Source: Halomarina salina (GTDB taxonomy: Archaea; Halobacteriota; Halobacteria; Halobacteriales; Haloarculaceae). Taken from it: a DNA stretch of 64,000 bases. Under the pieces are notes generated by a model that was not told the DNA's origin, ran no database searches, and was given only the letters and a program-made list of their open reading frames with translations. Positions 27,724 through 36,426 of the stretch are shown in pieces; within the stretch, counting starts at the first letter, position 1, and each line of letters begins with the position of its first letter. The translations under genes and the position numbers were made by a program. The DNA is taken from NCBI RefSeq assembly GCF_023074835.1, contig NZ_JALLGW010000001.1, forward strand, positions 2,728,001-2,792,000, read 5' to 3'.

Positions 27724-28580
27724 GACACGTGCTCCACGCGCTCAGTGAGCGCCGACTGCAATTCAGGAAGGCACTCGTCGGCCCACTCATCGTCCTTCGC
27801 GTCCATCCTCTTCGTGTTTCCCTTGCCCCGGTCGAACACCCGCCGAAGTTCTGACTTTTCGTAGAGCGGGTTCATGAGTTCGCAGTCCACAATCCCTCCG
27901 CCGAAGTTCCGAGCGCCACCCAGCTGGTGCATAAAGTCGGTCTGGTGGGCATCGAGGTAATCGATGCCCGCAGCGAGCAGAGCGATGAACTCGGGTTTGG
28001 CTTCTCGGAACGAGAGATGCCACGCACCGTCGAGATTCGCGACAGCGTCTACCTCGGTGTTCCGAAGCGGTTCGCGGTTGTCTTCGCGATTGCGAGAGAC
28101 GATGTTCCGGTTCAGGCGACGGTAGTGGCCTTCTGCCTGTCCACGCGTATAGTCCACGCTGGAGCGAATGGGCGAGAACCTGATGGGCCGCCGCATTACC
28201 TTGCCAGGACGATTGCCGAAACCGCCGAAGAGGTCGTGAATCACGCATCCGTCGCCGCCTTCGTCTTCAAGGCAGTCACCCTTCGGGTGATAGCCGGCGT
28301 CAAGGTCGCGGTTGTAGACACCGTCTTTGCGAAAATTGGCGTTGGCCTCACCGGGATGACAGACGGTGCCATCGCGTTCGTGGACGGCCTTTTCCATCCC
28401 ATGACGGAGCCAGCCCGAGGGACTGAACGCTGGGATGATGCCTCCGATCTGGTTCTGGGGGTCGGTGTCCTCGTAGTTCCCATTGCTGGCGTGATGGCGG
28501 TCAGTCATGATACTGTCGTCAATGATGAGGAGGTCCGACTGAACACGGACAAACACATCACGGAAATCAGATGTCTTCAT
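27720..28580 (-). CDS. Cas7-like RAMP protein (Csf2/Csm3-like)
   Basis: The 286-residue protein has the Cas7 layout: an N-terminal strand (VFVRVQSDLLIID), GGIIPAFSPSGWLRHGMEKA equivalent to the PGSSLRG-LR region, a Cys-containing stretch (GDCLEDEGGDGCVIHDLFGG) followed by RRPIRFSPIRS, and a glycine-rich LGGARNFGGGIVDCEL loop. This closely follows the pattern of Cas7-group RAMPs of types III and IV, which coat guide RNA. A conserved acidic residue for type III target cleavage is not obvious. The gene begins 9 bp after the 156-codon gene and overlaps the next by 4 bp. No CRISPR array lies in the window to supply guides. Confidence 0.75.
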   Translation of the reverse strand: MKTSDFRDVFVRVQSDLLIIDDSIMTDRHHASNGNYEDTDPQNQIGGIIPAFSPSGWLRHGMEKAVHERDGTVCHPGEANANFRKDGVYNRDLDAGYHPKGDCLEDEGGDGCVIHDLFGGFGNRPGKVMRRPIRFSPIRSSVDYTRGQAEGHYRRLNRNIVSRNREDNREPLRNTEVDAVANLDGAWHLSFREAKPEFIALLAAGIDYLDAHQTDFMHQLGGARNFGGGIVDCELMNPLYEKSELRRVFDRGKGNTKRMDAKDDEWADECLPELQSALTERVEHVS

Positions 28581-28589
28581 CTTCGTAGG

Positions 28590-29060
28590 TTAGCAGCCAG
28601 CCATTCGGTTGATTTTCTCCAGGGAGACACCGATTGCTCGGGCGAGTTCGCAGGAGGTGGTTGAAACCGCCCCCTCCCACCACGCTGCGTTATCAATGAC
28701 GTAGAACGGTTTGTCGAACCCGATGTCCTCCGGTATCATCGGCTTGGAGGTGTTACACTTGTCGCTCATGCTTCGTGACAAGCGGCGTTCACCCCAGTTT
28801 CGTAGGTCGGAAGGTAGTAACTTGCACCAACGCCGTGTCCGTGCCCCCGGGAGTGCCTCACGGATGTCGTCCCAGTCCTGCACGTGGGCGAATCCGATGA
28901 GTTCCTTTGCGACCGGGACCTCACGCCCGAGGTGAGAGCGATATTCGGTTTCGACCTCGTAGACGAGTGCGGCTAGGCTGGTGTCGGCGAGTTCAATGTT
29001 CTGCTGCGATTCGACGATCGTGTCGGGGGTTTGAAGTCCGGTGGAATATGATTCGGACAT
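28590..29060 (-). CDS. Uncharacterised first gene of the RAMP operon
   Basis: The 156-residue product matches no family I know. Visible features are an acidic helix (LAALVYEVETEYRSHLG), a basic-aromatic centre (RTRRWCKLLPSDLRNWGERR) and a C-terminal helix pair (CELARAIGVSLEKINRM). It is the promoter-proximal gene of the cassette, 9 bp before the Cas7-like gene and about 90 bases after the inverted repeat. It could be an RNA-binding small subunit or a toxin-like effector; neither is shown. Confidence 0.6.
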   Translation of the reverse strand: MSESYSTGLQTPDTIVESQQNIELADTSLAALVYEVETEYRSHLGREVPVAKELIGFAHVQDWDDIREALPGARTRRWCKLLPSDLRNWGERRLSRSMSDKCNTSKPMIPEDIGFDKPFYVIDNAAWWEGAVSTTSCELARAIGVSLEKINRMAGC

Positions 29061-29151
29061 GGGTCTTCTGTTCCCAGAAACCCGACCCGAGTGCTGGAAT
29101 CACTCGGGCATTTCCTGCGATAGTAACGCCCCAACGGGACCGGGCTTCCTT

Positions 29152-29210
29152 ACCTTCTGCTATACAGCATAACGTTATAAGGTTTCGCCTTATGCTATAG
29201 GGCAGAAGGT
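29152..29210. promoter_or_regulatory. Long inverted repeat between RAMP operon and wHTH gene
   Basis: Two 23-base arms (29152-29174 and 29188-29210) match as inverted repeats at 19 of 23 positions, including perfect outer ACCTTCTGC/GCAGAAGGT and inner GCATAA/TTATGC blocks, around a 13-base centre that itself holds TTATAAGG. The inner sequence also has the palindrome ATAACGTTAT (29170-29179). It lies between divergent genes, overlapping TATA-like sequence for both. The best reading is an operator for the adjacent winged-helix protein controlling both directions. Confidence 0.55.
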
Positions 29211-29240
29211 TGAAAAGGAAAGGACCTGTCTGTGATAGTG

Positions 29241-29471
29241 ATGGGTGAAGATCGGGAAAGAAACGAAGGCGGGCAGTTCGAACCTGAGCACACCGACGAA
29301 GACGTGCTGGAAGCGGTTCGTGAACATGCGCCCGCTGGGACTCAAGAAGTCGCTGGTGAGCTTGGGATTGCACGGCAAAGTGCTGACTACCGACTCCGGC
29401 GTCTTCTCGAAGAGGGCCGAGTCTCGAAGAAGAAGGTCGGGAACTCTCTCGTTTGGTCTGCTGACGAATGA
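29241..29471 (+). CDS. Small winged helix-turn-helix regulator
   Basis: Seventy-six residues from the ATG at 29241 (two GTGs lie just upstream at 29232 and 29238). After a polar N-terminus comes TQEVAGELGIARQSADYRLRR, a helix-turn-helix, and a wing (EEGRVSKKKVGNSLVW). It is divergent from the RAMP operon with an inverted repeat between them, so autoregulation and control of the cassette are likely. Small wHTH proteins of this kind are abundant in haloarchaea and on their mobile elements. Confidence 0.75.
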   Translation: MGEDRERNEGGQFEPEHTDEDVLEAVREHAPAGTQEVAGELGIARQSADYRLRRLLEEGRVSKKKVGNSLVWSADE

Positions 29472-29842
29472 CGATGGAACCGCGACCACAACCGGGTATC
29501 AACGACACCGTTGGAGTTCTGCGTTCGCCATTGAACCGGCTACAGTCACGACCACGCGATGGTGAGGGGTGGGGTCGTGAGACAGATAGAGTATTGATTT
29601 GATAACGGGTAGGCAGAGGTCGTTTATTCACCCCGACTCCGAGAGCGGACCGGACCACACTCCAACCGTCGAGGGCAGCTACATGGATATCTACCGGGGA
29701 CCGAGAAGATATGCACGCCAGATATCTGCCGCCAATGCCCGCGAACGAAGCACTCACGAGCGCCAAATTATGACATATCAACGACTAATGTGGCTCTTAG
29801 AAGTCAACTGATTTATCCCAATTGAGGGTCTCCACCGAATCA
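29472..29842. other. Intergenic region, nothing recognised
   Basis: There is no gene that I can support in 371 bases. The right part (29700-29820) becomes AT-richer and should contain the promoter of the DUF1616 gene. The second boundary of the RAMP cassette probably lies here. Confidence 0.4.
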
Positions 29843-30931
29843 ATGGATGCCCGATTGCTGCTCCCCCGTCCGGTTCGTCGGCTTCCCGCCGACCTCGCAG
29901 CAATCATCGTGCTGACGCTGGTGACCGACCTCTTCGTTCTCGCGCCGGTCCTCAACGAGACCCCGGTTCGCATTGGGCTCGGGCTGGTGTTCGTGTTGTT
30001 CGCCCCAGGCTATGCCTTCATCGCCGCGTTGTTTCCGGAAGCAGGCGAGGGCCCAACACACACTGGAAACGCTGAATGGAACGATGGTGCTGTCGATGAG
30101 GTCAGTGAGGGAATCGACGGCATCGAACGGCTCGCGCTCTCGCTGGGGACGAGCATCGCAATCGTTCCGCTCATCGGATTGGTACTGAACTTCACCCCCT
30201 TCGGGATTCGGCTGGTGTCCATCGTGGTGAGTTTGAGTGCGTTCACGCTCGGCGTGAGTGTCGTCGGGGCGATGCGGCGGTGGGCCCTCCCTGCCGATGA
30301 ACGCCTCGTCATCCCGTATCGTGAGTGGATCGCGGGGACGCGCTCGGAGTTGTTCGAACCCGATTCGCGTGGTGATGCGCTCCTAAACGTTGTCCTGGTG
30401 CTCAGTCTCCTCCTTGCTGTATCGAGTGTTGGCTATGCGGTACTGGTACCAACACAAGGCGAGCAGTTCACTGAGCTGTATCTGCTCACCGAGAACGAAA
30501 GCGGGGACCTCGTTGCTGATGACTATCCCACGAACCTCACTCAGGGCCAGAGTGCGTCGCTGTACGCCGGAATCGGGAATCACGAAGGCGAGACGGTAGA
30601 TTACACACTGGTGGTCGAACTCCAGCGCGTGAATGTGACCTATCTCGAGAACGGGACAGCGGTCCAGCCGTCCTCGAATCAGACGAACGTGACGAACGTC
30701 TCTGTTGACGTTCGGGAGCAAGCAGAACTACGGCGATTCACCCCTAGCGTCGGGTCGAATGAGACGTGGCAACGGAACCACACGTTCACCCCACCGTTTG
30801 CTGGTGAGCGACTGCGACTCGTCTATCTACTGTACAAGGAAGACGTCCCAGAAAACCCGACAACGGAGAACGCCTATCGAGAAGTGCATCTCTGGGCCAA
30901 CGTCTCCGGCGACCAATCAGGTTCCAACTAG
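29843..30931 (+). CDS. DUF1616 membrane protein
   Basis: From the ATG at 29843 (MDARLLLPRPVRRLP) the product has 362 residues. Four TM helices lie in the first 210 residues (LGLVFVLFAPGYAFIAALFP, LSLGTSIAIVPLIGLVLNF and two more), matching DUF1616. A C-terminal outside beta domain has many N-glycosylation sequons (NLT, NVT, NQT, NVS, NHT). DUF1616 proteins occur in haloarchaeal cell-surface glycan loci and with DUF4350-type genes; function is unknown. Confidence 0.8.
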   Translation: MDARLLLPRPVRRLPADLAAIIVLTLVTDLFVLAPVLNETPVRIGLGLVFVLFAPGYAFIAALFPEAGEGPTHTGNAEWNDGAVDEVSEGIDGIERLALSLGTSIAIVPLIGLVLNFTPFGIRLVSIVVSLSAFTLGVSVVGAMRRWALPADERLVIPYREWIAGTRSELFEPDSRGDALLNVVLVLSLLLAVSSVGYAVLVPTQGEQFTELYLLTENESGDLVADDYPTNLTQGQSASLYAGIGNHEGETVDYTLVVELQRVNVTYLENGTAVQPSSNQTNVTNVSVDVREQAELRRFTPSVGSNETWQRNHTFTPPFAGERLRLVYLLYKEDVPENPTTENAYREVHLWANVSGDQSGSN

Positions 30932-30958
30932 AAGCTCTGGTTCGTTACCAAACTAGAC

Positions 30959-32368
30959 TCACCTTCGGCGCTCGACGACCTTTGCAGCGGTTAACACCGG
31001 GTCCCAGGTCGTGTTGAATGGTGGTGCATACGCCAAATCGTAGTTCGCGAAATCCTCGACGCTGACGCCCTCGGTCACCGCGCCAACGAGGGCGTGGCTG
31101 CGGTGGACCGCCCCCTCGCCGTACTCTGAGACCAGACTCCCACCAAGGACGCGCCCCGAAGGACGGTCAATGGTGAGTGTCACCCGGACGGTGCCACCTT
31201 CAGGGTAGTATCCAGCCCGAGAGTTCGCGTCGATGGTCTCCGTTAGCGGGTCGAAGCCCGCGGCCTGTGCCGTTTCGTGGTTGAGGATACCCGTTCGGGC
31301 GGCTTCGACGTCGAACGCTTTCACGGCGGCCGTGCCTGCGACACCGCCCCCTTCAGTTCGCTCACCAGTGACTGTCTGCCCGATAGCACGGCCATGGCGA
31401 TTGGCAGTCAGGGCCAGTGGGATGTAAACTGGCTCACCGGTGACGACGTGTTGGGTCTCCGCACAGTCGCCCGCGGCGTAGACGCTCGGCAGGTTCGTCT
31501 CCCGATAGCTGTCCGTCGCGATGGCACCGGTCGGTCCTAGTTCGACACCGGCGTCCTCGGCGAGGGCCGTTCGCGGCCTGACGCCGGTTCCGACGAGCAC
31601 CATCTCGACCGGAACGTGGTCTTCGTTCGTCACCACTGCCTCGACGGCGTTGTCACCGTCGAACGAGGTCACTTCTGCATTCAGGTAGACTGCGACGTCC
31701 TGTTCGTCGAGGTGGTCAAGGACGGCCTCGCTGGTTGCCTCACTGAACGACGTCAGGATGCGGTCGCCGCGCTGGAACAGGTGGACTTCGAAGTCGTTGG
31801 CAGCGAGGGCTTCGGCCATCTCGACGCCGATATAGCCGCCACCTACAATACCCACAGGACCACTGCACGTCTCGAGAAACTGGCAAGCCGGCCCGCGGTC
31901 AGGTTGTTGGAGGTCCTGGTCCTCACGTGACCGGGCGACGTACTCCCGGAGGTCCTTCCCATCAGACATGGATCCGAGTGTGTAGACGCCCTCCTTGTCG
32001 AATCCGCCGATTGGTGGAGTGACGGTGGCAGCGCCCGTCGCGATCAGCAGGTGGTCGTATGGCTGGACGACCTCGCCCGCCTCGTGCTGGGCTATGACGG
32101 TCTGTTGGTCTGGGTCGATATCGACCACTTCGTGGCCAGTTCGGAGGTCAATTTCTCGCTCTTCACGGAACTGCTCGGGCGTCACCGAGACGAGGTCTTC
32201 GAGTGACTGAATCTCCCCTTTGATATAGTACGGTAGTCCACACGCGCCGTATGAGACCCACTCCCCCTGCTCGAAGACGACGACGTCGAGGTCGGGGTTT
32301 TCACGTTTCGCTTTGCTCGCTGCAGACATGCCAGCGGCATCACCACCGACGACGACAAAGGTGCTCAT
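30959..32368 (-). CDS. CoA-disulfide reductase/NADH oxidase-type flavoprotein
   Basis: The 469-residue enzyme has an N-terminal FAD-binding GGDAAGMSAASKA motif (residues 8-20) and the active-site Cys motif SYGACGLPYYI (about 39-49). It also has a second nucleotide-binding site (VGIVGGGYIGVEMAEAL) and the AAGDCAE flavin motif near residue 300, followed by the dimerisation domain. The pattern fits class III pyridine-nucleotide disulfide reductases (CoA-disulfide reductase, NADH oxidase, persulfide reductase). Its role would be thiol redox balance in the cytoplasm. The exact substrate is not determined by sequence. It is monocistronic. Confidence 0.88.
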   Translation of the reverse strand: MSTFVVVGGDAAGMSAASKAKRENPDLDVVVFEQGEWVSYGACGLPYYIKGEIQSLEDLVSVTPEQFREEREIDLRTGHEVVDIDPDQQTVIAQHEAGEVVQPYDHLLIATGAATVTPPIGGFDKEGVYTLGSMSDGKDLREYVARSREDQDLQQPDRGPACQFLETCSGPVGIVGGGYIGVEMAEALAANDFEVHLFQRGDRILTSFSEATSEAVLDHLDEQDVAVYLNAEVTSFDGDNAVEAVVTNEDHVPVEMVLVGTGVRPRTALAEDAGVELGPTGAIATDSYRETNLPSVYAAGDCAETQHVVTGEPVYIPLALTANRHGRAIGQTVTGERTEGGGVAGTAAVKAFDVEAARTGILNHETAQAAGFDPLTETIDANSRAGYYPEGGTVRVTLTIDRPSGRVLGGSLVSEYGEGAVHRSHALVGAVTEGVSVEDFANYDLAYAPPFNTTWDPVLTAAKVVERRR

Positions 32369-32747
32369 ACTGCCGTATCGTCACCAGTCTGAATAAGGTC
32401 GGTTCGTGTGTGCGGTGGCGGGTAAGACCGTGCGCCCTCTCGGCAGGTGGTCGATTTGGAGGCTACAGTGGTGATTTCGGCGAGCGAGTGGGTTCGCTGA
32501 GGTGTTCAGTCGAATTGGCTGGGAAGAATGGACACTTCGGGTTAGAGGGGGGAAGTGTTGGCTCGACCGCTGAAAACACCGGCCCTCTTGAGACGACGTT
32601 TGTATCACGGTTCCAACCCACTGCTCCCGCTGCGTCGAGTGTGAGGAGGTGACTGTGGTACAATTCAGTTGCTTCCCGTGTATTCTGGTTGCAGACGTAG
32701 TGGTTGGACCACTCGGAGGAGTTGCGGGTCCCTCTATCGGTCGGTGT
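32369..32747. other. Intergenic region, nothing recognised
   Basis: These 379 bases contain no supported gene. They separate two leftward genes. Part of the flavoprotein promoter region should lie at 32369-32420. Confidence 0.4.
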
Positions 32748-33752
32748 CTAGAGCCCGCCGTATGGGCCTGCCTTCGATCCCGTCAAGCGCTCGACTTGCT
32801 CGGCCGAGAGGTCGATACGCGCAGCACCGAGATTTTCCTCTAACTGCTCGATGGTCCGTGCCCCGACGATAGGTGCGGTAACGCCCTCGCGGTGCATCAG
32901 CCACGCAAGCGCCGTCTGGGCGGGGCTAGCGTCTACCTCTTCAGCGACTGCTTCGAGCTCGTCGTGAACGTCGAAGTTCTCCTCGGTGAGGTAGGCGTCT
33001 TCGAACCGGCTCGACTCCGACGCTCGGGATTCCCCAGTCAACCCCTCATCACGAGTGTATTTGCCGGTCAGGAAGCCCTGGCCGAGCGGACTCCACGGAC
33101 AGATAGCGATGCCGAAGTGCTTCGCCATCTCGAGATAATCGCCCTCGATTTCTCGGTCGACGAGGTTGTAGCGTGGTTGGGCGACAGTGAACGGCTCCCA
33201 TCCCTCTGCGCGGGCAATCTCGTTTGCTTTGGCCACCTTCCAGGCGTTCGGGCACAGCGTCGACGTCCCGAGATAGTTGACCTTGTTCTTCTCGACGAGG
33301 CCGTTGAGCGTCTTCATCATCTCGCGAGTCGGCGTCTCGTCGTCCCAGCGGTGGATGTAGAGAATGTCTACGTAGTCGGTATCGAGGCGATCCAGTAGCG
33401 CGTCGATTCGGTGGCGAATGTTCTTGCGGTTCGTCCCTCGCGAGTTGGGGTCGCCCTCGCGAATCTGCCAGTACAGCTTCGACGCAATCGTATAGCGCTC
33501 GCGGTCTCGGTCTTCGAGCCACTCACCGATCCAGCGTTCGGAGTCGCCCCCACCGTAGACGTCTGCCGTGTCGATGAACCGACCGCCCGCGTCCGCGTAG
33601 GCATCGAGGAGTTCGTGTGCACGCTCCTGACCGATCTCGATGTTTCCTTCCTCGGTCTCCTTCCCGAACCGCCACGTGCCGAACTGGAGTTCGCTCGTCT
33701 GCATCCCTGTGTCGCCGAGTTGTACAAAGTCGAGTTCTGAGTCCTCAGTCAT
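32748..33752 (-). CDS. Aldo/keto reductase
   Basis: The 334-residue TIM-barrel protein has the AKR catalytic tetrad. Asp and Tyr lie in FIDTADVYGGGDSE, Lys in TIASKLYW and His in DILYIHRWDD. The cofactor motif GARTIEQLEENLGA is close to the C-terminus. It is an NADPH-dependent reductase of aldehydes or ketones; length and the GDSERWIGEWL region resemble the bacterial general-stress AKR group. It is monocistronic and starts at the ATG at 33752. Confidence 0.92.
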   Translation of the reverse strand: MTEDSELDFVQLGDTGMQTSELQFGTWRFGKETEEGNIEIGQERAHELLDAYADAGGRFIDTADVYGGGDSERWIGEWLEDRDRERYTIASKLYWQIREGDPNSRGTNRKNIRHRIDALLDRLDTDYVDILYIHRWDDETPTREMMKTLNGLVEKNKVNYLGTSTLCPNAWKVAKANEIARAEGWEPFTVAQPRYNLVDREIEGDYLEMAKHFGIAICPWSPLGQGFLTGKYTRDEGLTGESRASESSRFEDAYLTEENFDVHDELEAVAEEVDASPAQTALAWLMHREGVTAPIVGARTIEQLEENLGAARIDLSAEQVERLTGSKAGPYGGL

Positions 33753-33876
33753 CAGTCTGGCTTCGGACGAGCGACTGAAAAACGCCCAGAACGCGGCAGG
33801 CTAGACGGTCGTCGCGACAATCATCTATAGCGGACTCTTGGGTGATCACTCCTGAAATGCGGGGCAAAAGCCGAGT

Positions 33877-34680
33877 TCAGATATCGCTCATGACTTCCTC
33901 GTGGTACCCTGCCTCGAGTGCGATGGAGACTGCTTCCTCACTGAACGTTTCGAGGTCGACTGCAGCAGTGTTCGCCCCCACGAGGGCGTGCTGCGCGAAC
34001 GAGTGTGAGAGGATCGTTGTCTGAGTGGTTGGTGGCAGTTCGTTGGGGACGCCCATCACGTACGCAATCGGGCTCTCAATCATAGAGTCGATGGCTTCCT
34101 GTGGGAACGGCTGCTCGTCGCCGCTGGTGCTGACTATACTTCGAATCGTCCCGTCGCTTCTGAGCACCTGGAGCCAGAACAGCGTCAGATCGGAATCAGA
34201 TAGCACGTCCGTCGCTTGCTCGAGGCGGGTCGACAGCGAGCCCCGAATCGGGTAGTCGACAGGGGCTGCATCCGACGCCTCCGATAACATGCGAGCAAAT
34301 TGAGTGATGTCTGAGCCAATCTGGGTCAGGGCGTCTTGATTCGAGAGGCTGGCGGCACGGCCGTCAGTGAGGACTCCCAGATGGTGGCCAAACAGTTGCC
34401 GAGCAAGTTGCGTGATCTGTGGGTACTCGAAATCATCAGCATAGCCAGCGAGGTGCGTGATTTGTGGTGTTGTGTTTGGACTGGAGACCTCAGTTGGTGT
34501 TGAATCAAGGGTCGTTCCGTCGCCGGTTGCCTGGAGCCAGACTGCGACGATATCCGTTGAATCGAGCGTCTCAAGGGCTTTCGAGCGTGCCCTCTCGAAG
34601 CTCGCATCAAGACCACCATCCAGAAGCGAGACGAGCGCCGGATCCGGGCGATTTGCATCCGGGTTCGGGATATGTGCCAT
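33877..34680 (-). CDS. Hypothetical protein with internal duplication
   Basis: I do not recognise this acidic 267-residue protein. It appears to contain two related halves: LDSTDIVAVWLQATGDGTTL (residues 37-57) and LSDSDLTLFWLQVLRSDGTI (about 158-178), each followed by a Thr/Ser-rich segment and helices. The pattern suggests a duplicated sensory (GAF/PAS-like) fold, but this is speculative. No signal peptide or TM helix is visible. It stands alone between an aldo/keto reductase and a tnpB element. Confidence 0.6.
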   Translation of the reverse strand: MAHIPNPDANRPDPALVSLLDGGLDASFERARSKALETLDSTDIVAVWLQATGDGTTLDSTPTEVSSPNTTPQITHLAGYADDFEYPQITQLARQLFGHHLGVLTDGRAASLSNQDALTQIGSDITQFARMLSEASDAAPVDYPIRGSLSTRLEQATDVLSDSDLTLFWLQVLRSDGTIRSIVSTSGDEQPFPQEAIDSMIESPIAYVMGVPNELPPTTQTTILSHSFAQHALVGANTAAVDLETFSEEAVSIALEAGYHEEVMSDI

Positions 34681-34801
34681 GGGTCAGTGCTTCGAGAGAG
34701 ACCATATGACTGTTTGCTGAAGTGCCAATAGAGGCCCTCTTTGTATTGATATCAGCAGTTCGGAGACAGAAGATGGTTCAACTGAAGCGGTAGCGTGGAG
34801 T

Positions 34802-34844
34802 CCCCTCCCTCAAGGAGCGACCGAAGGGAGCGAGTAGGGAGGGG
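34802..34844 (+). repeat. IS-end hairpin (CCCCTCCCT / AGGGAGGGG)
   Basis: A perfect 9-bp stem (34802-34810 with 34836-34844) encloses a loop matching the hairpin at 12502-12544 almost base for base (CAAGGAGCGACC then GGGAGCGAGT). It precedes the intact tnpB by 64 bases and marks its left edge or a neighbouring element end. Confidence 0.6.
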
Positions 34845-34908
34845 AGGAGCGCGTTCGTACCGGCTACAATTATCAGTCTATAAGTAGCCACCCATCAACA
34901 TTGAATAC

Positions 34909-36165
34909 GTGGCAGACGACTACGTGCGTCGGACGGCAATCACCCGCCTCTCGGTAGATGGTGAGCAACGCGAGTTGCTTGAGGAAACCATCTCCGAGTG
35001 GAAGCGTGGTTGCCAACTCGCCACGGACATGGCGTGGGGTAAATGCAACACCAAAAGCGACGTCCAGCCCCTCGCCTACGACACCGTGCGCGAACACACC
35101 GACCTCGGCAGTCAACACACGATTCTCGCCACCCACCAAGCTGCACAAGCCATCACCGGCTGTCTCGACCGTCGGTCCAACGGCAAGAAGGTCAGCAGGC
35201 CAACCTTCACCGCATCCACGGTGAAGTACGACACTCGGACGATGACGCTGTTTGACGATGATACGGTGTCGCTCTCCACAACGGAGAGTCGCGTCAGGTG
35301 TGACCTTGCTTTGCCCGACGCCGACGATGGCTACCAACGACAGTACGTCGACTCCGAGATATGGAGCGTCACGGAAAGTACGCTCACCGCTCGTGACGGC
35401 GACTACTTCTTGCATATCGGCTTCCGCCGACACAAAAACGATACTGAGCGGAACACTGCCGAGGACGGAACGGTCCTCGGAGTTGACCTCGGTATCGAAA
35501 ACCTCGCTGTCACCAGTACCGCCCACTTTGTCAGCGGGCGAGAGTTGACTCACGACCTCCGTGAGTTCGAGACGGTCCGTGCCGGACTCCAACAGACCGG
35601 GACACGAAGCGCCCACCGAACGCTCGAACAGTCTAGTGGCCGGGAACTTCGCTACGTCCGTGACGTGTTGCACCGGGCGTCGAACGCGATCGTAGACGAA
35701 GCGCTTCGATACGACTGTGACGTAATCGCGTTCGAGGACCTGACGTATATCCGCGACCGGACGGGTGCGTCGTGGGGGCACAAGTGGGCGTTCCGAACGC
35801 TGTACGAGCAAGTGGCGTACAAAGCCGAAGCGGTCGGGATCCTGGTGAAGCAAGTCGGGTCGGCGTACACATCGAAGCGGTGCGCCGAGTGCGGATTCAC
35901 GGCAGACGAGAATCGCCCAACTCGCAACGACTTTCGGTGTCAGAGCTGCGAGTCGGAAGCGAACGCGGACTACAACGCGGCGAAGAATATCGGGATGCGG
36001 TACGTCCGTCGGGGCCAACAGTCGTCTCAGCGGACGGGCGACAGTCAGCTCGCCCTGAAGTCTGGAACGGTGACGCTGAGCGGCGGATTTACCGCCCACC
36101 CGGACGGGTTCGAAGCCGAGTTCATGGACAAGCCCCATCACCAGAAGTCCTCGACTTCTGGTTAG
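34909..36165 (+). CDS. tnpB: TnpB, RNA-guided endonuclease of an IS200/IS605-group element
   Basis: The 418-residue protein is intact. The RuvC acidic residues are all present: D in VLGVDLGIENLAV, E in VIAFEDLTYIR and D in NADYNAAKN. The zinc ribbon is CAEC...CQSC. TnpB proteins cut DNA guided by a transposon-end RNA, promoting element retention. There is no tnpA beside it, so it is an IS1341-type element that would need a transposase in trans. Its guide RNA (omega RNA) would lie at the 3' end of this gene and in the adjoining right end. The N-terminus is typical of haloarchaeal TnpB. Confidence 0.93.
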   Translation: MADDYVRRTAITRLSVDGEQRELLEETISEWKRGCQLATDMAWGKCNTKSDVQPLAYDTVREHTDLGSQHTILATHQAAQAITGCLDRRSNGKKVSRPTFTASTVKYDTRTMTLFDDDTVSLSTTESRVRCDLALPDADDGYQRQYVDSEIWSVTESTLTARDGDYFLHIGFRRHKNDTERNTAEDGTVLGVDLGIENLAVTSTAHFVSGRELTHDLREFETVRAGLQQTGTRSAHRTLEQSSGRELRYVRDVLHRASNAIVDEALRYDCDVIAFEDLTYIRDRTGASWGHKWAFRTLYEQVAYKAEAVGILVKQVGSAYTSKRCAECGFTADENRPTRNDFRCQSCESEANADYNAAKNIGMRYVRRGQQSSQRTGDSQLALKSGTVTLSGGFTAHPDGFEAEFMDKPHHQKSSTSG

Positions 36166-36169
36166 CAGC

Positions 36170-36240
36170 CAGAACTCAGAGAGTTCTGGCGACACCCTCC
36201 ACGAGCGAACCCGTCAGGGTGAGCGAAGTAGGGTGGGGTA
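36170..36240 (+). mobile_element. Right end of tnpB element, candidate omega-RNA scaffold region
   Basis: Just after the tnpB stop lie CCAGAACTCAGAGAGTTCTGG, an inverted repeat (CCAGAACT/AGTTCTGG, 36170-36190), and a CACCCT/AGGGTG structure (36193-36235) ending GTAGTTGAC. The latter tail resembles the GTAGTTCAC tails of the tnpB remnants at 39701 and 58567. Omega RNA in this family normally ends at the right end, with the guide just outside, so bases after about 36244 would be its guide. Confidence 0.5.
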
Positions 36241-36426
36241 GTTGACTTATCTGGGGAGAGGGCCAGTGATTTGCACTGGGGGTACGCCCGAATCGGTTCA
36301 CAAACCAGACCAACCTGTCGTGGGTGGGCCACAGGCTGGACCTGGGTGGTCTGATGAGGAGTTCTATCGAAGGTGGGCCAGCGGGCTTCGGCTTGACCAG
36401 ACCGTAATATCGATATGTCGTAGGTT

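Noticed and set aside
26000-29600. CRISPR array near the RAMP genes
   Set aside because: I looked for regularly spaced direct repeats of 25-40 bases on both sides of the cassette and found none; the only structure is one inverted repeat.
29599-29811. Small plus-strand frame before the DUF1616 gene
   Set aside because: There is no recognisable domain, unusual composition for the organism and no start context; probably non-coding.
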